Below, piece after piece: positions 32,418-43,831 of a DNA stretch of 64,000 nucleotides; the stretch's first letter is position 1, and every line of letters starts with the position of its first letter. Under the pieces are notes generated by a model that saw nothing but the letters and a program-made list of their open reading frames with translations, was not told the DNA's origin and did not search any database. A program made the position numbers and the translations under genes. This stretch comes from Hofstenia miamia (Eukaryota; Xenacoelomorpha; Acoela). Where the stretch lies: NCBI GenBank assembly GCA_004352715.1, contig SCFE01000035.1, forward strand, positions 1,617,407 to 1,681,406, in the 5' to 3' direction.

Positions 32418-32574
32418 AAAGAATTGTGATTGGATTCCCGTTCTATAGCATATTTTGTTGACTTTCATACAAAAATATAAATATTTCTTAAGAAATTCAG
32501 CTAGCGCTGATTACTTTAATTCTGGTGAGACTTTTCTACAAGAAATAATATATTTCATTTAACCAAAAACATAT

Positions 32575-33612
32575 TTACTTGAAAGTTGCAACCATATATA
32601 AGGATAACTTTTCAATAGATTTAGAATGTGTTTTTCGAATAGCAAAATGGGCAAAAACCCTTTCACAAATAATTTTGTTGAACACGGAACGAGCTTCATT
32701 GTGGTCTAGTTTGTGTTTTCGAAGTAGCTTTTGCAAAGATGGAATATTTAGAGAGTATTTATAAAGTCGAGAAAAATTCAGTCCCAAAATGCACTTCAAA
32801 CCACAATGGCGCCCAAATTTCATTAATGAAATTGCAGACTTCCATGAGTTTTGCACAGGGTTCTTCATTGATAATACAAGCTGATAAAACATAGAATGCT
32901 AACGTATTCCATCGAGCTTCATGTAAAGGTGGTAGCATCTTGATGCTAGGGCTTTCAATATTTCCGTTGAAGACTTGCAATGTGCTAAATAACAGAGAAT
33001 AATCACTTCGCTTCCTTGCGTCTGCAGAAACCAGTAAAGGATTCGGATGTTGCATACGGTGAAGAAGTCATTTCTCTTTGTTGAAATTTTCGTAGAAAAT
33101 CTGTTTTTTAGCATGAGTTTTTGGTCATCTTCGTACTCAAATTCAGATCCTGAATCATTCGAAAAACACTCGTTTTCATCATTAATATTCTCAACAGTTT
33201 GGAAGCTCTTTGTTGTTGTCTCTTGCGATTTGCTGTCTTGATCTTGCTTCACGAACCTCAACATCTGTTTCTCTCTCTCCAATGTACATTTTACGATCAC
33301 ATTTTTGATCGCAAAAAATTTTAACTCCCAAGTTTTTCTCATTATTCAGAAAACGATTCTTTTTAGGGCCTCTTCAAAACCAGGACTAGACAAGTCAAAC
33401 AGCTCAGGTTTAATAACTTTATGCTTGCTCTTTTGACCTAGCTTTAGATTTCTAATACACTTTCCAACTTTCAGCTTAATGTTGGTCTGATGAAGCAATG
33501 TGAAATATGTCTTCTTCCATATGTCCGTGACTTCCTTCACTAGTTTGTTCACAATGTCATTTTGAGTCATTTTAGGATTACAATGTCTAATGGACTTGTA
33601 TCTGCATAGCAC
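32575..33612 (-). pseudogene. Unclassified transposon-like protein relic, four overlapping broken frames
   Basis: Consecutive minus-strand frames (33346-33612, 32899-33342, 32759-33055, 32575-32892) join into one protein-like series. The N-terminal part has 'IVNKLVKEVTDIWKKTYF', then a basic region and 'PELFDLSSPGFEE'. A middle acidic spacer has 'NDSGSEFEYEDDQ', and a later block reads 'SIKMLPPLHEARWNTLAFYV'. Animal transposon-derived proteins with a '.iW....ip......i..ki......LFDi' N-terminus and a '.p...H.ARWm...iY..k' block look like this, but I cannot name the superfamily. The frame breaks lie close together, so a few recent mutations or sequencing errors could explain them. Confidence 0.4.
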
Positions 33613-33849
33613 ATCTACATTTGTAGGAAATTGTATTTTATTAAACTTGAAATCCTTAAAGTTCGCGTTTCCATCTAAATGAGTAAATAATTAAGAATCA
33701 ACAAAATTACCAAATTGTCAAAGATAAGAAAATTTTAATGACATCAGAACCCCACAGTCAGAAAAATAAAATCCCGAATGAAATGTGCACATAGTCAAAA
33801 TTGGAATAATTTCCAGTTAGTTAACTTCATTAAGCACTTCAATCTTGCT

Positions 33850-34415
33850 CATATAACATATAGAGTTATTCCAAATTATGTGCAGAGGTATTCTACAGTA
33901 TTATGCTATTTTCGGAAGAACAGCTAAAGATGATGCACGAGCAAAACATTCTATATTTTGATGCCACCGGCTCTATTATTAGGAAAGACACCATGCTTAC
34001 AACTTAATAGAATTCTATTGTACTCGCTTGTGGCAGAGACAAACAATGAGGGGTGCTGCTCAATATCCGTTGCTGATATGTTTTTCCTGGCCTTTTCTTC
34101 ATGGTTTGTGCTATGCAATATTCAATATGTCTGTTAGCGATTATCTCTAGTGTTCATTCAGTGGATTGAAATCGAATTATTCTAGACTAAAATCAGTTAT
34201 ATTTATTTGCACGGCTCATGTGCTTGCATCAATATCGAGGAAACATATGTTGCATGATCATTTTTTATATTCTGTTGCTGCATTTCAATCTTATAAATGC
34301 ATGCAAGTGGCGCGTATTTTTTACAGACTCATGTGTATTCTGTACTGCAGTACTCACCTTACACAGTCTGTTAAAAATTCTTTAACTATTATTGGAATTG
34401 TAAATTCTTCACAAG
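33850..34415 (+). pseudogene. Unclassified DDE-like transposase fragment running into the 1-kb gap
   Basis: Plus-strand frames contain 'SEEQLKMMHEQNILYFDATG' (about 33908-33967), an acidic catalytic-strand pattern 'ilyfDaTGs.irk'. After a frameshift comes 'LNRILLYSLVAETNN', then in a third frame 'LKSVIFICTAHVLASISRK' (about 34187-34243), resembling a '..hiCsaHv.k..sr' block. This order (DATG strand, Y.LV strand, C-x-A-H block) occurs in a group of transposon proteins of animals. The rest is hidden in the N gap. The PHD-finger ORF just beyond the gap may be its C-terminus. Confidence 0.4.
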
Positions 34416-35415
34416 NNNNNNNNNNNNNNNNNNNNNNNNNNNNNNNNNNNNNNNNNNNNNNNNNNNNNNNNNNNNNNNNNNNNNNNNNNNNNNNNNNNNN
34501 NNNNNNNNNNNNNNNNNNNNNNNNNNNNNNNNNNNNNNNNNNNNNNNNNNNNNNNNNNNNNNNNNNNNNNNNNNNNNNNNNNNNNNNNNNNNNNNNNNNN
34601 NNNNNNNNNNNNNNNNNNNNNNNNNNNNNNNNNNNNNNNNNNNNNNNNNNNNNNNNNNNNNNNNNNNNNNNNNNNNNNNNNNNNNNNNNNNNNNNNNNNN
34701 NNNNNNNNNNNNNNNNNNNNNNNNNNNNNNNNNNNNNNNNNNNNNNNNNNNNNNNNNNNNNNNNNNNNNNNNNNNNNNNNNNNNNNNNNNNNNNNNNNNN
34801 NNNNNNNNNNNNNNNNNNNNNNNNNNNNNNNNNNNNNNNNNNNNNNNNNNNNNNNNNNNNNNNNNNNNNNNNNNNNNNNNNNNNNNNNNNNNNNNNNNNN
34901 NNNNNNNNNNNNNNNNNNNNNNNNNNNNNNNNNNNNNNNNNNNNNNNNNNNNNNNNNNNNNNNNNNNNNNNNNNNNNNNNNNNNNNNNNNNNNNNNNNNN
35001 NNNNNNNNNNNNNNNNNNNNNNNNNNNNNNNNNNNNNNNNNNNNNNNNNNNNNNNNNNNNNNNNNNNNNNNNNNNNNNNNNNNNNNNNNNNNNNNNNNNN
35101 NNNNNNNNNNNNNNNNNNNNNNNNNNNNNNNNNNNNNNNNNNNNNNNNNNNNNNNNNNNNNNNNNNNNNNNNNNNNNNNNNNNNNNNNNNNNNNNNNNNN
35201 NNNNNNNNNNNNNNNNNNNNNNNNNNNNNNNNNNNNNNNNNNNNNNNNNNNNNNNNNNNNNNNNNNNNNNNNNNNNNNNNNNNNNNNNNNNNNNNNNNNN
35301 NNNNNNNNNNNNNNNNNNNNNNNNNNNNNNNNNNNNNNNNNNNNNNNNNNNNNNNNNNNNNNNNNNNNNNNNNNNNNNNNNNNNNNNNNNNNNNNNNNNN
35401 NNNNNNNNNNNNNNN
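34416..35415. other. 1000-base N gap
   Basis: Exactly 1000 Ns, probably an estimated or default gap size. It separates the transposase-like fragment from the PHD-finger ORF. Confidence 0.95.
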
Positions 35416-35607
35416 ATATAAAATGATGATGGCTTCAAATGGATGATTCAAAACAAACTAAAATTTATGATTTGAAAATCCTAAACATTTCTTTTAATAA
35501 GAATTCAAGTTTTGATGTCTCTGTAAAAGTATTACATTTTTTAAAGGGATAAAAGCAAGCACAAAAAGATAACAGAGAAAAAAGAACACCCTCAAAAAAC
35601 GAAAAAA

Positions 35608-35832
35608 ATGCCAATAAGAAGATCATCTTTGAAAAAGAAAGAAGAGTGCAACATATGCACTGAGTGTGGAGGAAGGTATATTGGAGGAAGAGATGAACCT
35701 CGGTGGATTCAATGTGAAGACTGTGACGAGTGGTTTCATGTAAAATGTACGAAAATTGACGATGAAAATGTTGACGATTCTGATCTTGAAGAAATGACAT
35801 TTCTTTGTGACATATGTGATTGGTGCTCATAA
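35608..35832 (+). CDS. PHD-type zinc finger ORF, probably the C-terminal exon of a transposon protein
   Basis: A 74-codon frame (intact from ATG 35608 to TAA) contains a PHD-like cross-brace: 'CTECGGRYIGG', then 'WIQCEDCDEWFHVKC' and 'FLCDICDWC'. The conserved Trp two positions before the His (W-F-H) is in place. The protein starts with a basic stretch, and the in-frame sequence upstream is also Lys-rich, so the true exon may begin before the ATG. PHD fingers of this kind bind histone H3 tails in host proteins and also occur at the C-terminus of several DDE transposases. Its position downstream of the transposase-like fragment favours the latter. Confidence 0.55.
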   Translation: MPIRRSSLKKKEECNICTECGGRYIGGRDEPRWIQCEDCDEWFHVKCTKIDDENVDDSDLEEMTFLCDICDWCS

Positions 35833-36626
35833 AAAAACAAGCTATTTTTTTAATAATTGCTGAAATAACAAATAAATAGACATAATTACGCTATCTTAAC
35901 TTAATCAAACAAAAATTTTGATATTAAAACCAATTATTTTTTGTTGTCCGCTGAGTGGTTCAATGTCCGCATATTGGTTCTTGTTCCAGTCATTATGTTC
36001 TGATGAGCATGCGCACAAGCAATCAAGTTTTTCATAATCTTTTTGCGTGTAACCGTAGCCTAAAGACAAAGGATTTATTTAAATATAAAACTGCGATAGA
36101 ATTATTTGTTGTGAAAGTACACTTGAGGGGTAAGTTTTTTGTCCGCCAAGTGGTGCAATGACCCGTACCCCATGTTTTGGTGAAAATGACTATATGTAAA
36201 AGTCGACAGAGGAAACCTTTATTCCGCTTTATCGATTATTTTTTGAAGTTTTTAAATATTTTAATGCATTTCTCATCGTTTCCTACCCTGTAATTGTGTT
36301 TATAATGTCCGCGTGTTCCGCTTGTCGCTATTCTACAAGTTCGCCCTATATTAAAAAAATTAACTAGCTTACGAAGGATCTGTTAAATATAATGCCTGGT
36401 TTAAGCTTGAACAACAGGCATATTTCAGCCTTTCAAATTCTAATGAAAGTTCAATTTCCACAGAACGATGGAATTACAGACACTGTTCATAATAATTCCA
36501 ATGTGTGTTTTAACGGCATATTTTGCAAATTTTTCATGTAAATTCGGACTTCGTAGCTAACATTATGATTTAACAAATAAACATATGACCAAAATCACTT
36601 TTTGACAACAGCATTGGGGGATTTTC
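35833..36626. repeat. Spacer with diverged repeats of a TGTCCGC..GTGGT.CAATG motif
   Basis: Around 35943-35976, 36138-36168 and 36304-36324 the motif TGTCCGC followed by (G/C)..GTGGT(T/G)CAATG or a shortened form recurs in the same orientation. It may be the decayed end of the PHD-finger element or a separate short repeat. No coding signal. Confidence 0.4.
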
Positions 36627-37379
36627 AGTAAAATTTAAATTTATATATATTTTTAGCTAAAAATGTTCAATTTAGTTTAAATTCTTTAAAAATGAAGCGA
36701 CTATTAAAAAATATTTGCTAATTTTTGCAGAATTCATGCGAAATCTTGAAACCGACATAGGGAACCTTGAGATTGACATAGCAAATCGTTATGACAATAT
36801 GAACAAAAATTTAGCATGAATCAGGTATGAAGATTAATAACATTAGATGGGTCATTTAAAATTTTCTCATATATACATTAAAATATTTATATGAGTTTTT
36901 GTTATGAAATCAAGTATAATATTTTATCTTTTAGTCTAGATTACAACTCAATAAACAACTGCTAAAAACTAAATTTTGATGTCTCTTTTGATATAATTGA
37001 TATGTATACCTCATTCATGCTAAGTTTTTTGTTCTTATGTCATAATGATTTGCTATGTTGATCTCAAGGTTCCTTATGTCGGTTTCAAGATTTCGTATGT
37101 TGATAAAAAGTACCAACCAGAATTCCCTGTCTCTTTCGTGTTCAGGATTCCCTGTCTCTTTCATGTTCAGGTGATGTCACTACCTTTAGATTTTCCAGAA
37201 TTTCATCTTACAAAGTAATAGTTTTATGATTCAAAAGGTGGTGACATCATCTGAACAAAAAAGAGACAGTGAATTTCTGCAAAATTTAGCAAATATTTTT
37301 TATTGATTCTTTTATTTTTAAGGAATTTAATCTAAATTAAACATTTTTAGCTAAAAATATTCAAATATAAATTTTAGTG
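36627..37379. mobile_element. Fold-back MITE with long inverted arms
   Basis: The left arm (about 36627-36830) pairs with the right arm (about 37011-37379, interrupted at about 37100-37275). Matching landmarks are TTTTTAGCTAAAAATGTT near both outer ends, AAATATTTGCTAA, and the inner GAAATCTTGAAACCGACATA facing its reverse complement at 37071-37092. The element has no coding capacity. The outer ends read (A/C)(G/A)(T/C)TAAAATTT. I could not establish a target duplication. Confidence 0.75.
37128..37275. mobile_element. Second small inverted-repeat element nested in the fold-back arm
   Basis: The left side has AATTCCCTGTCTCTTTCGTG (37130-37149) and a second tandem copy about 24 bp on (TTCCCTGTCTCTTTCATG). 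Both are inverted relative to AAAGAGACAGTGAATT at 37260-37275. Inside, GGTGATGTCACTACCTTT faces AAAGGTGGTGACATCATC. It breaks the right arm of the enclosing fold-back element, so it inserted later. Confidence 0.7.
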
Positions 37380-37690
37380 AACATCTATTAGCTAAAACTG
37401 ACAGTCACTGACTGAATTCCAACAATGAAGTTGCTTGAGCTTTTTTAATGCAAGCATAGGTAAAGCCCAAAGATCAACATCATCAAACACCTCCCTATTA
37501 TATTATTATACTACTATGTCTGTGTAGCCAAACAATCATGACACTAAGATTACTGCAATTTAAAATATGCTTTTATGATATAAATCCATTATAAACAAGC
37601 TGAAAGAGATGAAAAAATTTCTTAGCAATTTTATGGATAGTGCAATGTCACTGGTTGGAGTTGGTCTTGTTGTCTATCTGAATTTGTTTA
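37380..37690. other. CpG-free spacer before the hAT element
   Basis: No CpG dinucleotide is visible here, as in the long block after 38576. No gene seen. Confidence 0.5.
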
Positions 37691-37698
37691 CTTATAAT

Positions 37699-38567
37699 CA
37701 GGAAAGGTAATTATCGGCAAGTGCGGACACGCCACTAAATGCCGATTGGCCAGATTTAGTGCCAGAATCAAAGCTTCTTGCCGCCATCTGCCAATTGTGG
37801 CATTATTAAATGTGATTAGTAAACAACATGATTCACTCTTTTCTGGCCATTATGCAAGTATTACCGCGGCCATGCACACATTGAAAGTTGCCTAACTATG
37901 CCTAAAATTCCACCTCTGTCAGCAGCTAAAATTGCTGTAAAGCAGCATTCTTGCCTGAGTATAGTAAAACAGACCGATACATCCATGACAGTTATGTGCA
38001 GTATCTGTACCTGTGCTGTGAATGTTTCGAAAACCAACCACGTAGAGGACCATATAAACAGCATCATTCATCAGAAAAATGTTGCCTTGAAATCAAAGAA
38101 ACAGTCGAATCTTATTCAAATTAAAAGTCGAATTGAAGACNCCGGGAGAAGTTTATCGATTTAAAAAATACTGGCAACAAATTTGGAGAAATTGCATTAG
38201 CAAAACTGGACGATTTGCTGCACAAAAATTCAGGATTAACTACTGCTATCAAGAAGGCAAAAGGATTGGAAGTGAGAAACCCAGCTGAAGTTGGTCTTTT
38301 TGCTTTTTCTCCGGTTACTTCAGTCAACATGGAGCGCCTTTTTTCAATATTGAAGTCGTTTGTCAAAGATAGACTGAACATGCTGGAAGACACTATGTGA
38401 AAACTGGTATTTATTTGTTACAATACGCATTTGTGAATTTGTAATAACATGATTACATGAATTTGCTTTGAAGGTTTTTCATGCTGATAGCTCACACTGA
38501 TTTTGACCCTTTCCCGCCGGAATCAATGCCAAAATCAAGTTTTTTACGCCGATAATTACCTTTCCTG
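37699..38567. mobile_element. hAT transposon, deleted or mis-joined, with intact ends
   Basis: The two ends are inverted copies of CAGGAAAGGTAATTATCGGC (37699-37718 and reverse complement at 38548-38567). The 8-bp word CTTATAAT lies directly outside both ends (37691-37698, 38568-38575), a perfect hAT-type target duplication. The 869-bp interior holds the N- and C-terminal parts of a transposase around a single N at 38141. It lies inside CpG-free DNA but keeps CpGs itself, suggesting a comparatively recent insertion. Confidence 0.9.
37898..38400 (+). pseudogene. hAT transposase: BED-like finger joined to the dimerisation domain
   Basis: The first part (from ATG 37898) has a BED/CGGBP1-like zinc finger: 'MCSICTCAVNVSKTNHVEDH' with C-x2-C and two downstream His ('HINSIIHQ'). 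The last part contains 'FAFSPVTSVNMERLFSILKS' and 'KDRLNMLEDTM', the hAT C-terminal dimerisation signature (P-V-T-S-V-x-x-E-R-x-F-S). The RNase H catalytic core is absent. The single N at 38141 sits exactly between the two parts, so either the core was deleted in the genome or the assembler collapsed it. Confidence 0.8.
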
Positions 38568-38935
38568 CTTATAATGAAGGGTGTTTGACATACAATATAA
38601 TGTTAAATATTAGTTGTAGGCCACCTGCTAGGTAAGACACAGCCAGTAATAGACTAATTTAGGTTTTGTACACTTAGAGATAGTTTTGGCTAAGGATTTT
38701 TATAACATGAGATGATGGTTTAGGTGTTAGTCTTCATCTAATTTTAGTTAGGCAAAATCACTAAACCTACACTTTTTTTGTACTTACACAGGGTTGAAAT
38801 AGTTTGTTTAGCTTTGCTTACTGCTAAAAAATGCATTCTCCTTTGATAGAGTGATTTTCTACAATTAAAAAATAAAGGGTTACATTCAACCTTTAAGGGG
38901 TACAGACATTCCACCAATTAGATATTTCACTAACC

Positions 38936-38981
38936 AGACATTTTACTAACCAGACTCTTCACTAACTAGATGTTCAATAAA
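38936..38981 (+). repeat. Short tandem repeat, ~17 bp, three copies
   Basis: The unit is about TTTCACTAACCAGACA, with variants TTTTACTAACCAGACT and CTTCACTAACTAGATG. Confidence 0.7.
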
Positions 38982-39595
38982 AATGTAATGTAAATGATGT
39001 AAATAATGTGATTCTGCTAAGCAATTTATAAGGATTTATTTGGAAATGGAGAATGATTGACCATAGGAGAAGGCATTAAGCTATATAATGGATATTTTTT
39101 GCATTTTTTATATGAGAAAGATGAGAATCTTTATCAGAAGTGTTCTTTGCAACAGTGCAAGTATAGATTAATTATAGTGTTAAGTAAAACTATGTTTTAA
39201 GCAATTTATAATTTGAAATGTCTATCAATATATTAAGGCTTGTTTAATGGAATTATAGCTTGATAAGCATGTAGAACTAATATTTACTTTACTGACTGGG
39301 TACAATGAGTGAGGTTAACCACCTAATTAAACCCCTGCCTTTGAGCACCTAATGCTCTTAGGAAGAGGAGGATCAGGATTCTGCAGATATGTTTTTAACA
39401 AATTTCATTATCAAAAATTTATAGTATAAATTTTGGTTTTGGTTGGTGAATTTAAGCAGAACAATGTTTATTGCAATACTAATGAAATTTTTTATTCATA
39501 TCTAGCCTTCATTATTGACAAAGTTCTATTTGAATATAACTGCCACATTTCAGAATCCTATGTTCTTTGTTCTTGACATCACATTTCTATTTTTG

Positions 39596-39597
<2 letters not shown>

Positions 39598-39629
<32 letters not shown>

Positions 39630-39897
39630 NNNNNNNNNNNNNNNNNNNNNNNNNNNNNNNNNNNNNNNNNNNNNNNNNNNNNNNNNNNNNNNNNNNNNNN
39701 NNNNNNNNNNNNNNNNNNNNNNNNNNNNNNNNNNNNNNNNNNNNNNNNNNNNNNNNNNNNNNNNNNNNNNNNNNNNNNNNNNNNNNNNNNNNNNNNNNNN
39801 NNNNNNNNNNNNNNNNNNNNNNNNNNNNNNNNNNNNNNNNNNNNNNNNNNNNNNNNNNNNNNNNNNNNNNNNNNNNNNNNNNNNNNNNNNNNNNNNN
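39598..39897. repeat. AT microsatellite running into a 268-base N gap
   Basis: (TA)n occupies 39598-39629 and Ns occupy 39630-39897. Confidence 0.9.
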
Positions 39898-40431
39898 CAT
39901 TAAGTTATGTATACGGTTATGTATAAGGAAATAATAAATCTCTTGTTCGTATTTCAACATGTACATGCACTTATAAAACCATACACTGTGATGATACCAT
40001 GCTGTTGGCTAGCACGAATATCTGGCAATTACAGATTATTTAATAGTGAGCTGAGAGATAACAATGAAAATGAGAGTTGTATTTTTGAAGTGAGATAGAA
40101 ATTAAGCAAGTGAGACAGATAGGGTAGCACCAGTCAATAGGTTAAGCACTTTACTTCTGGATGTTCCACTTTGGCTGGAAGCCATAGGAATTGGTCATCT
40201 TGGTTCTTACCTAAAAGTAGTTCTGTTACTTGGATGAATTACCAATGTTATATCTATATGTCAATAGTTCTCTGTTAACCTGTTTCTTGGAATCATGGCT
40301 GTTCAGTAAATGCTATTCAAACCTTTTGTGGAGTCAATTAAGTTTCTAGTTAAGTTTCCCTACCAGCCACCAATTCTACAATAATATAGTCATTCAAGCA
40401 TTTATTTCTTTTTTGTTGGTCTACAAAGATT

Positions 40432-40504
40432 GCATTGACCAGAATTTACATTGACTAAAGAATTTAAATTAAGTGGAAAATTCATTGACCAGAATTTACA
40501 TTGA
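40432..40504. repeat. Direct repeat of 22 bp, two copies
   Basis: CATTGACCAGAATTTACATT occurs at about 40432-40451 and again at about 40483-40502. The intervening sequence is not related. Confidence 0.75.
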
Positions 40505-41009
40505 ATGGAAATATAGTTTTTCAATTGAATAAATTCTGAAGAGAAATCAGTGATAGCCAAAATAAAAATAAATTGAAAGTGCACAACATAAGTTACAAAT
40601 GAATATTTTTAGTCTAGGAAATTCGAAGTTATTGTAAAATTTGAAATTTTCTCAAAAATTACTTAAATTTAATTGTACAGATGTAAACTCAGAGTAAGAC
40701 TAGAAAACATTAATTTCTGTTAGCCAACCAAAGTACATTGAATTTACAATTCATTAAACTAAATTCAATTTCAAACTTAAGGGCATTTTAACTAAACTAT
40801 AGAATTTTTGTGATACCTATAGATTGCAAAATCAAGTTGAAAACACACAAAGTATCTTTTTGCCAGTCTCATATAAACTTTTCATGTAAATTTTGTGTAA
40901 TTATATATATGTATAAAAAGTCAAAATTCTGCTAATACATTTGATTGCTATATTTTAGATTCAAAAACAATTTTCCTATTGAACAAAACCACTCATCATA
41001 AAATTTTAC

Positions 41010-41054
41010 CTGAAAGTTTAGAGCAGCCCTGTCTGCAATGTTGAACTCATCACA
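41010..41054 (-). CDS. Exon-like segment in the CpG-poor block
   Basis: Forty-five bases lie between a TTCCTAG acceptor-like site and a CAG|GTAAAA donor. They are in phase 0 and open, reading 'CDEFNIADRAALNFQ'. The borders fit splice consensus well and the peptide is codon-like, but I cannot assign a family. It would belong to the same unnamed minus-strand gene as the segment at 42250-42410. Confidence 0.3.
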
Positions 41055-42249
41055 CTAGGAATAAGGCTATTATTCAATCACTGTTGTTGCATTTAAAATT
41101 TAATATGATACCTAAACAAAATTTGATTATGTAAATAACTTGATTGTAAGCCATCACTTCAGGAAATACAAACAACTTAACAAAATTGATATAAAGTCCA
41201 AGTATTAAATTACTGCTAAATGTAAATATCTAATTGATTCATATGTTGCATGCTTTATAAAAACCAATGAAAATAGTTTTAGAAATCTAAGATTACAATT
41301 TCTAATTCTTGAAATAAATTAATATATCGTAATCTAGTGTGCAAATTGCCTGACTTCACATTATTTTGTCAATATTTCTCTGCAATTTCTGAAAATCCTG
41401 ATATGGATATTTGAAAGATATTGTAAATCACATGAAAACTTGATTTTCTGCAATTTGCAAAAAGTTCAGTTTAGCAGTTAGAAAATATTTTAAGTCTCTG
41501 TACAATTGTCAAACAATGTGATTATTGATTGTAGTTATTGTATATCATTCAAATATTCTTAGAATTATTTCATTGATAAGAAATTCTAAAAATTATGTAC
41601 TATAGCAAATTCATTTTAATGGCCACAATAATGAACAAAGAAATTTGATTTTCATAAACACTGCACTTGTGAATGTATTACTTTTGAATGGATTTATTAC
41701 TTTACAAATTTCTTTCCACTTATTTTCTTTATAATTTAAGTCTGTGTACATTATTCCCAGATTGTGAGTCCCATTACATAAAAATTCTACATTTATAAGG
41801 GAACTTAAATTTTAGGTTTGACATTTTCCACATGACATTACATAAGATTTTTCAGTGAAATTATTCATGTATTTTTTCAATTAATAGTATTTTCTTAAAA
41901 TTCAGGTTTAATAATCTTTGTAGAAAAATGATATTTGCAAATATTAAAGAATTTTGAAGTAGTATATAATTGGTTACAATGTATTGACAAGAGTTGAACT
42001 TAATGAAGAATGTAAAATACATAACTGTCTAATATCTTAAAAACTGTTCTGATGAAATTTTTTTGCCATTATATGTACTAAGTCAACATTAATTTGGTCA
42101 ATTCCATGGAATTAGTCATATAATAATATTTAGTGGAAATAAAGTGATTGCATATACCTTGTAGATGAAAACTAGTTTTAAAAATGGCAAAATGTATGTG
42201 GAGTCCAGAATTGTACAATGGCTTCTACTTACATCAGAACTTAAGATAC

Positions 42250-42410
42250 CTCTTGTACACTGGTCTGCTTGGAGAGCAATAACTGATATGTAAATAATAG
42301 GCTTATCATTGCTCAGTTCTAAACTTGCTTTGTCTATTCTACTTGAAACTATTTGTTTAGGTTTTGTCACTCTATTGTCTGGCAAGGAAGTTGATTCATG
42401 AAGATGGCTG
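42250..42410 (-). CDS. Exon-like segment in the CpG-poor block
   Basis: On the minus strand a strong polypyrimidine-AG acceptor (CTGCCCCTTTGCAG) precedes 161 bases that end at AGAG|GTATCT. One frame is open, with 53 codons containing 'TKPKQIVSSRIDKASLELS' and 'KPIIYISVIALQADQC'. The codon choice avoids CpG like its surroundings. I do not recognise the protein. Confidence 0.35.
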
Positions 42411-43831
42411 CTGCAAAGGGGCAGGGGAAGAAAGTGAGAACACAATCATGGGCTTGTGGTTGTGCAATTGTGTTGAAGTAATCTCATCATCAGGTTAATA
42501 GTTTATTTGTTATACTTTCTTTATCAAAAGGAATTTAATTTTAACAAATAACAAATTTTTAACAATTTTGAGGCTGCCATCAGAAGAAGGAACAAGCAAA
42601 TATTCTACTTTGACTTTTATCAATTACTTAAAAAAAATTATATAAAAAATTGGTAAAATGTTGAAACTACAGGTGGTGAGATGTATTTTTGGCGTCAATG
42701 TTTTCAAATTTTTTTACAGTTTCTAGGGCTTTTGCTCTGGAATTCTTCAGTAAACTTGATCATGTAATGTTCATACTGCTGCAAAATTTTTGCTTCAGAG
42801 TTTATTAAAAAATCAGGATGCCTTATAAAAATGTTTTAGGTTATGATAAAGCAAAATAATACTGCTGCCAAATCAGGGAGAATGCAAAATAGCTGATGTA
42901 AGTCTACCACCTAAATAGTGTTATTTCTAGCCTAATGAACCTTCCTAGCATTTTTTTCTGGTATAAATAATTCTAATATTACAAAATGTAGCAAATCTTT
43001 GTAATATAATGCACTAAAGATTTAAAATATAATTAAAACACTTGATATTTACATAAATCAGTATACTCAGATGTCCTTAAAGTATTCAGTACAAAATCAA
43101 AACATGTCACTTCATTAGAGAACTCTGTGTATAACCTCAGCTACAGCTATTATTTATATGTATAACCTCATATTGTAGATTCACTTGGGGTCCCTATTTT
43201 GATTATTTTTATTATTTTGATTATCTGGCACTCTAATTTAGTGTTACATCATGATGATGTATTGATTTGTTGCTATCAATTTATTGATATTAATTTCTCT
43301 TATTTTTGAGTGAAGTAATTCAATCAATTTATTATTTGTCCCCTTGATTTGATCAGACATGTTATTGCTCATTTAATTTTGCAAGGGAATTCATGTTAAG
43401 TTTTGTAAACATGTACCAGGTAATAATTCAAGCAATTGTTATAAATATGTGAGGAACTTGTACTGAATGCACAATAAAATTTATTCTTGCTTTGACATCA
43501 TTTGCTTTTTGAATTTTATTAACTTTGCTAACCCCTTTTAGATTCATTATGGATTTTAACTTAATAATTTTTACTTAAGATCCAGCAATGATTTGGGTAT
43601 TATTCCGCTGTGTCTGGGGCAACAACTAGCTCCTCAACAGATGGCAGCCCAAATCATGGTCATTTTAAGTTATGGCTATGTGTACCTGTAGGGATTAACA
43701 ACTTTTATTTTGATCATTTCATTTTCATACATGCACTTAAATAACACACTGCAAATATAATAAACCATTGGTGAACATGAATGCATGGTAACTACATGCC
43801 TTTTGTTTTATTATTTACATAAGCTGAGATA

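Noticed and set aside
34166-35451. 426- and 365-codon ORFs across the 1-kb gap
   Set aside because: Almost entirely Ns. Only the 34187-34413 part shows a family pattern.
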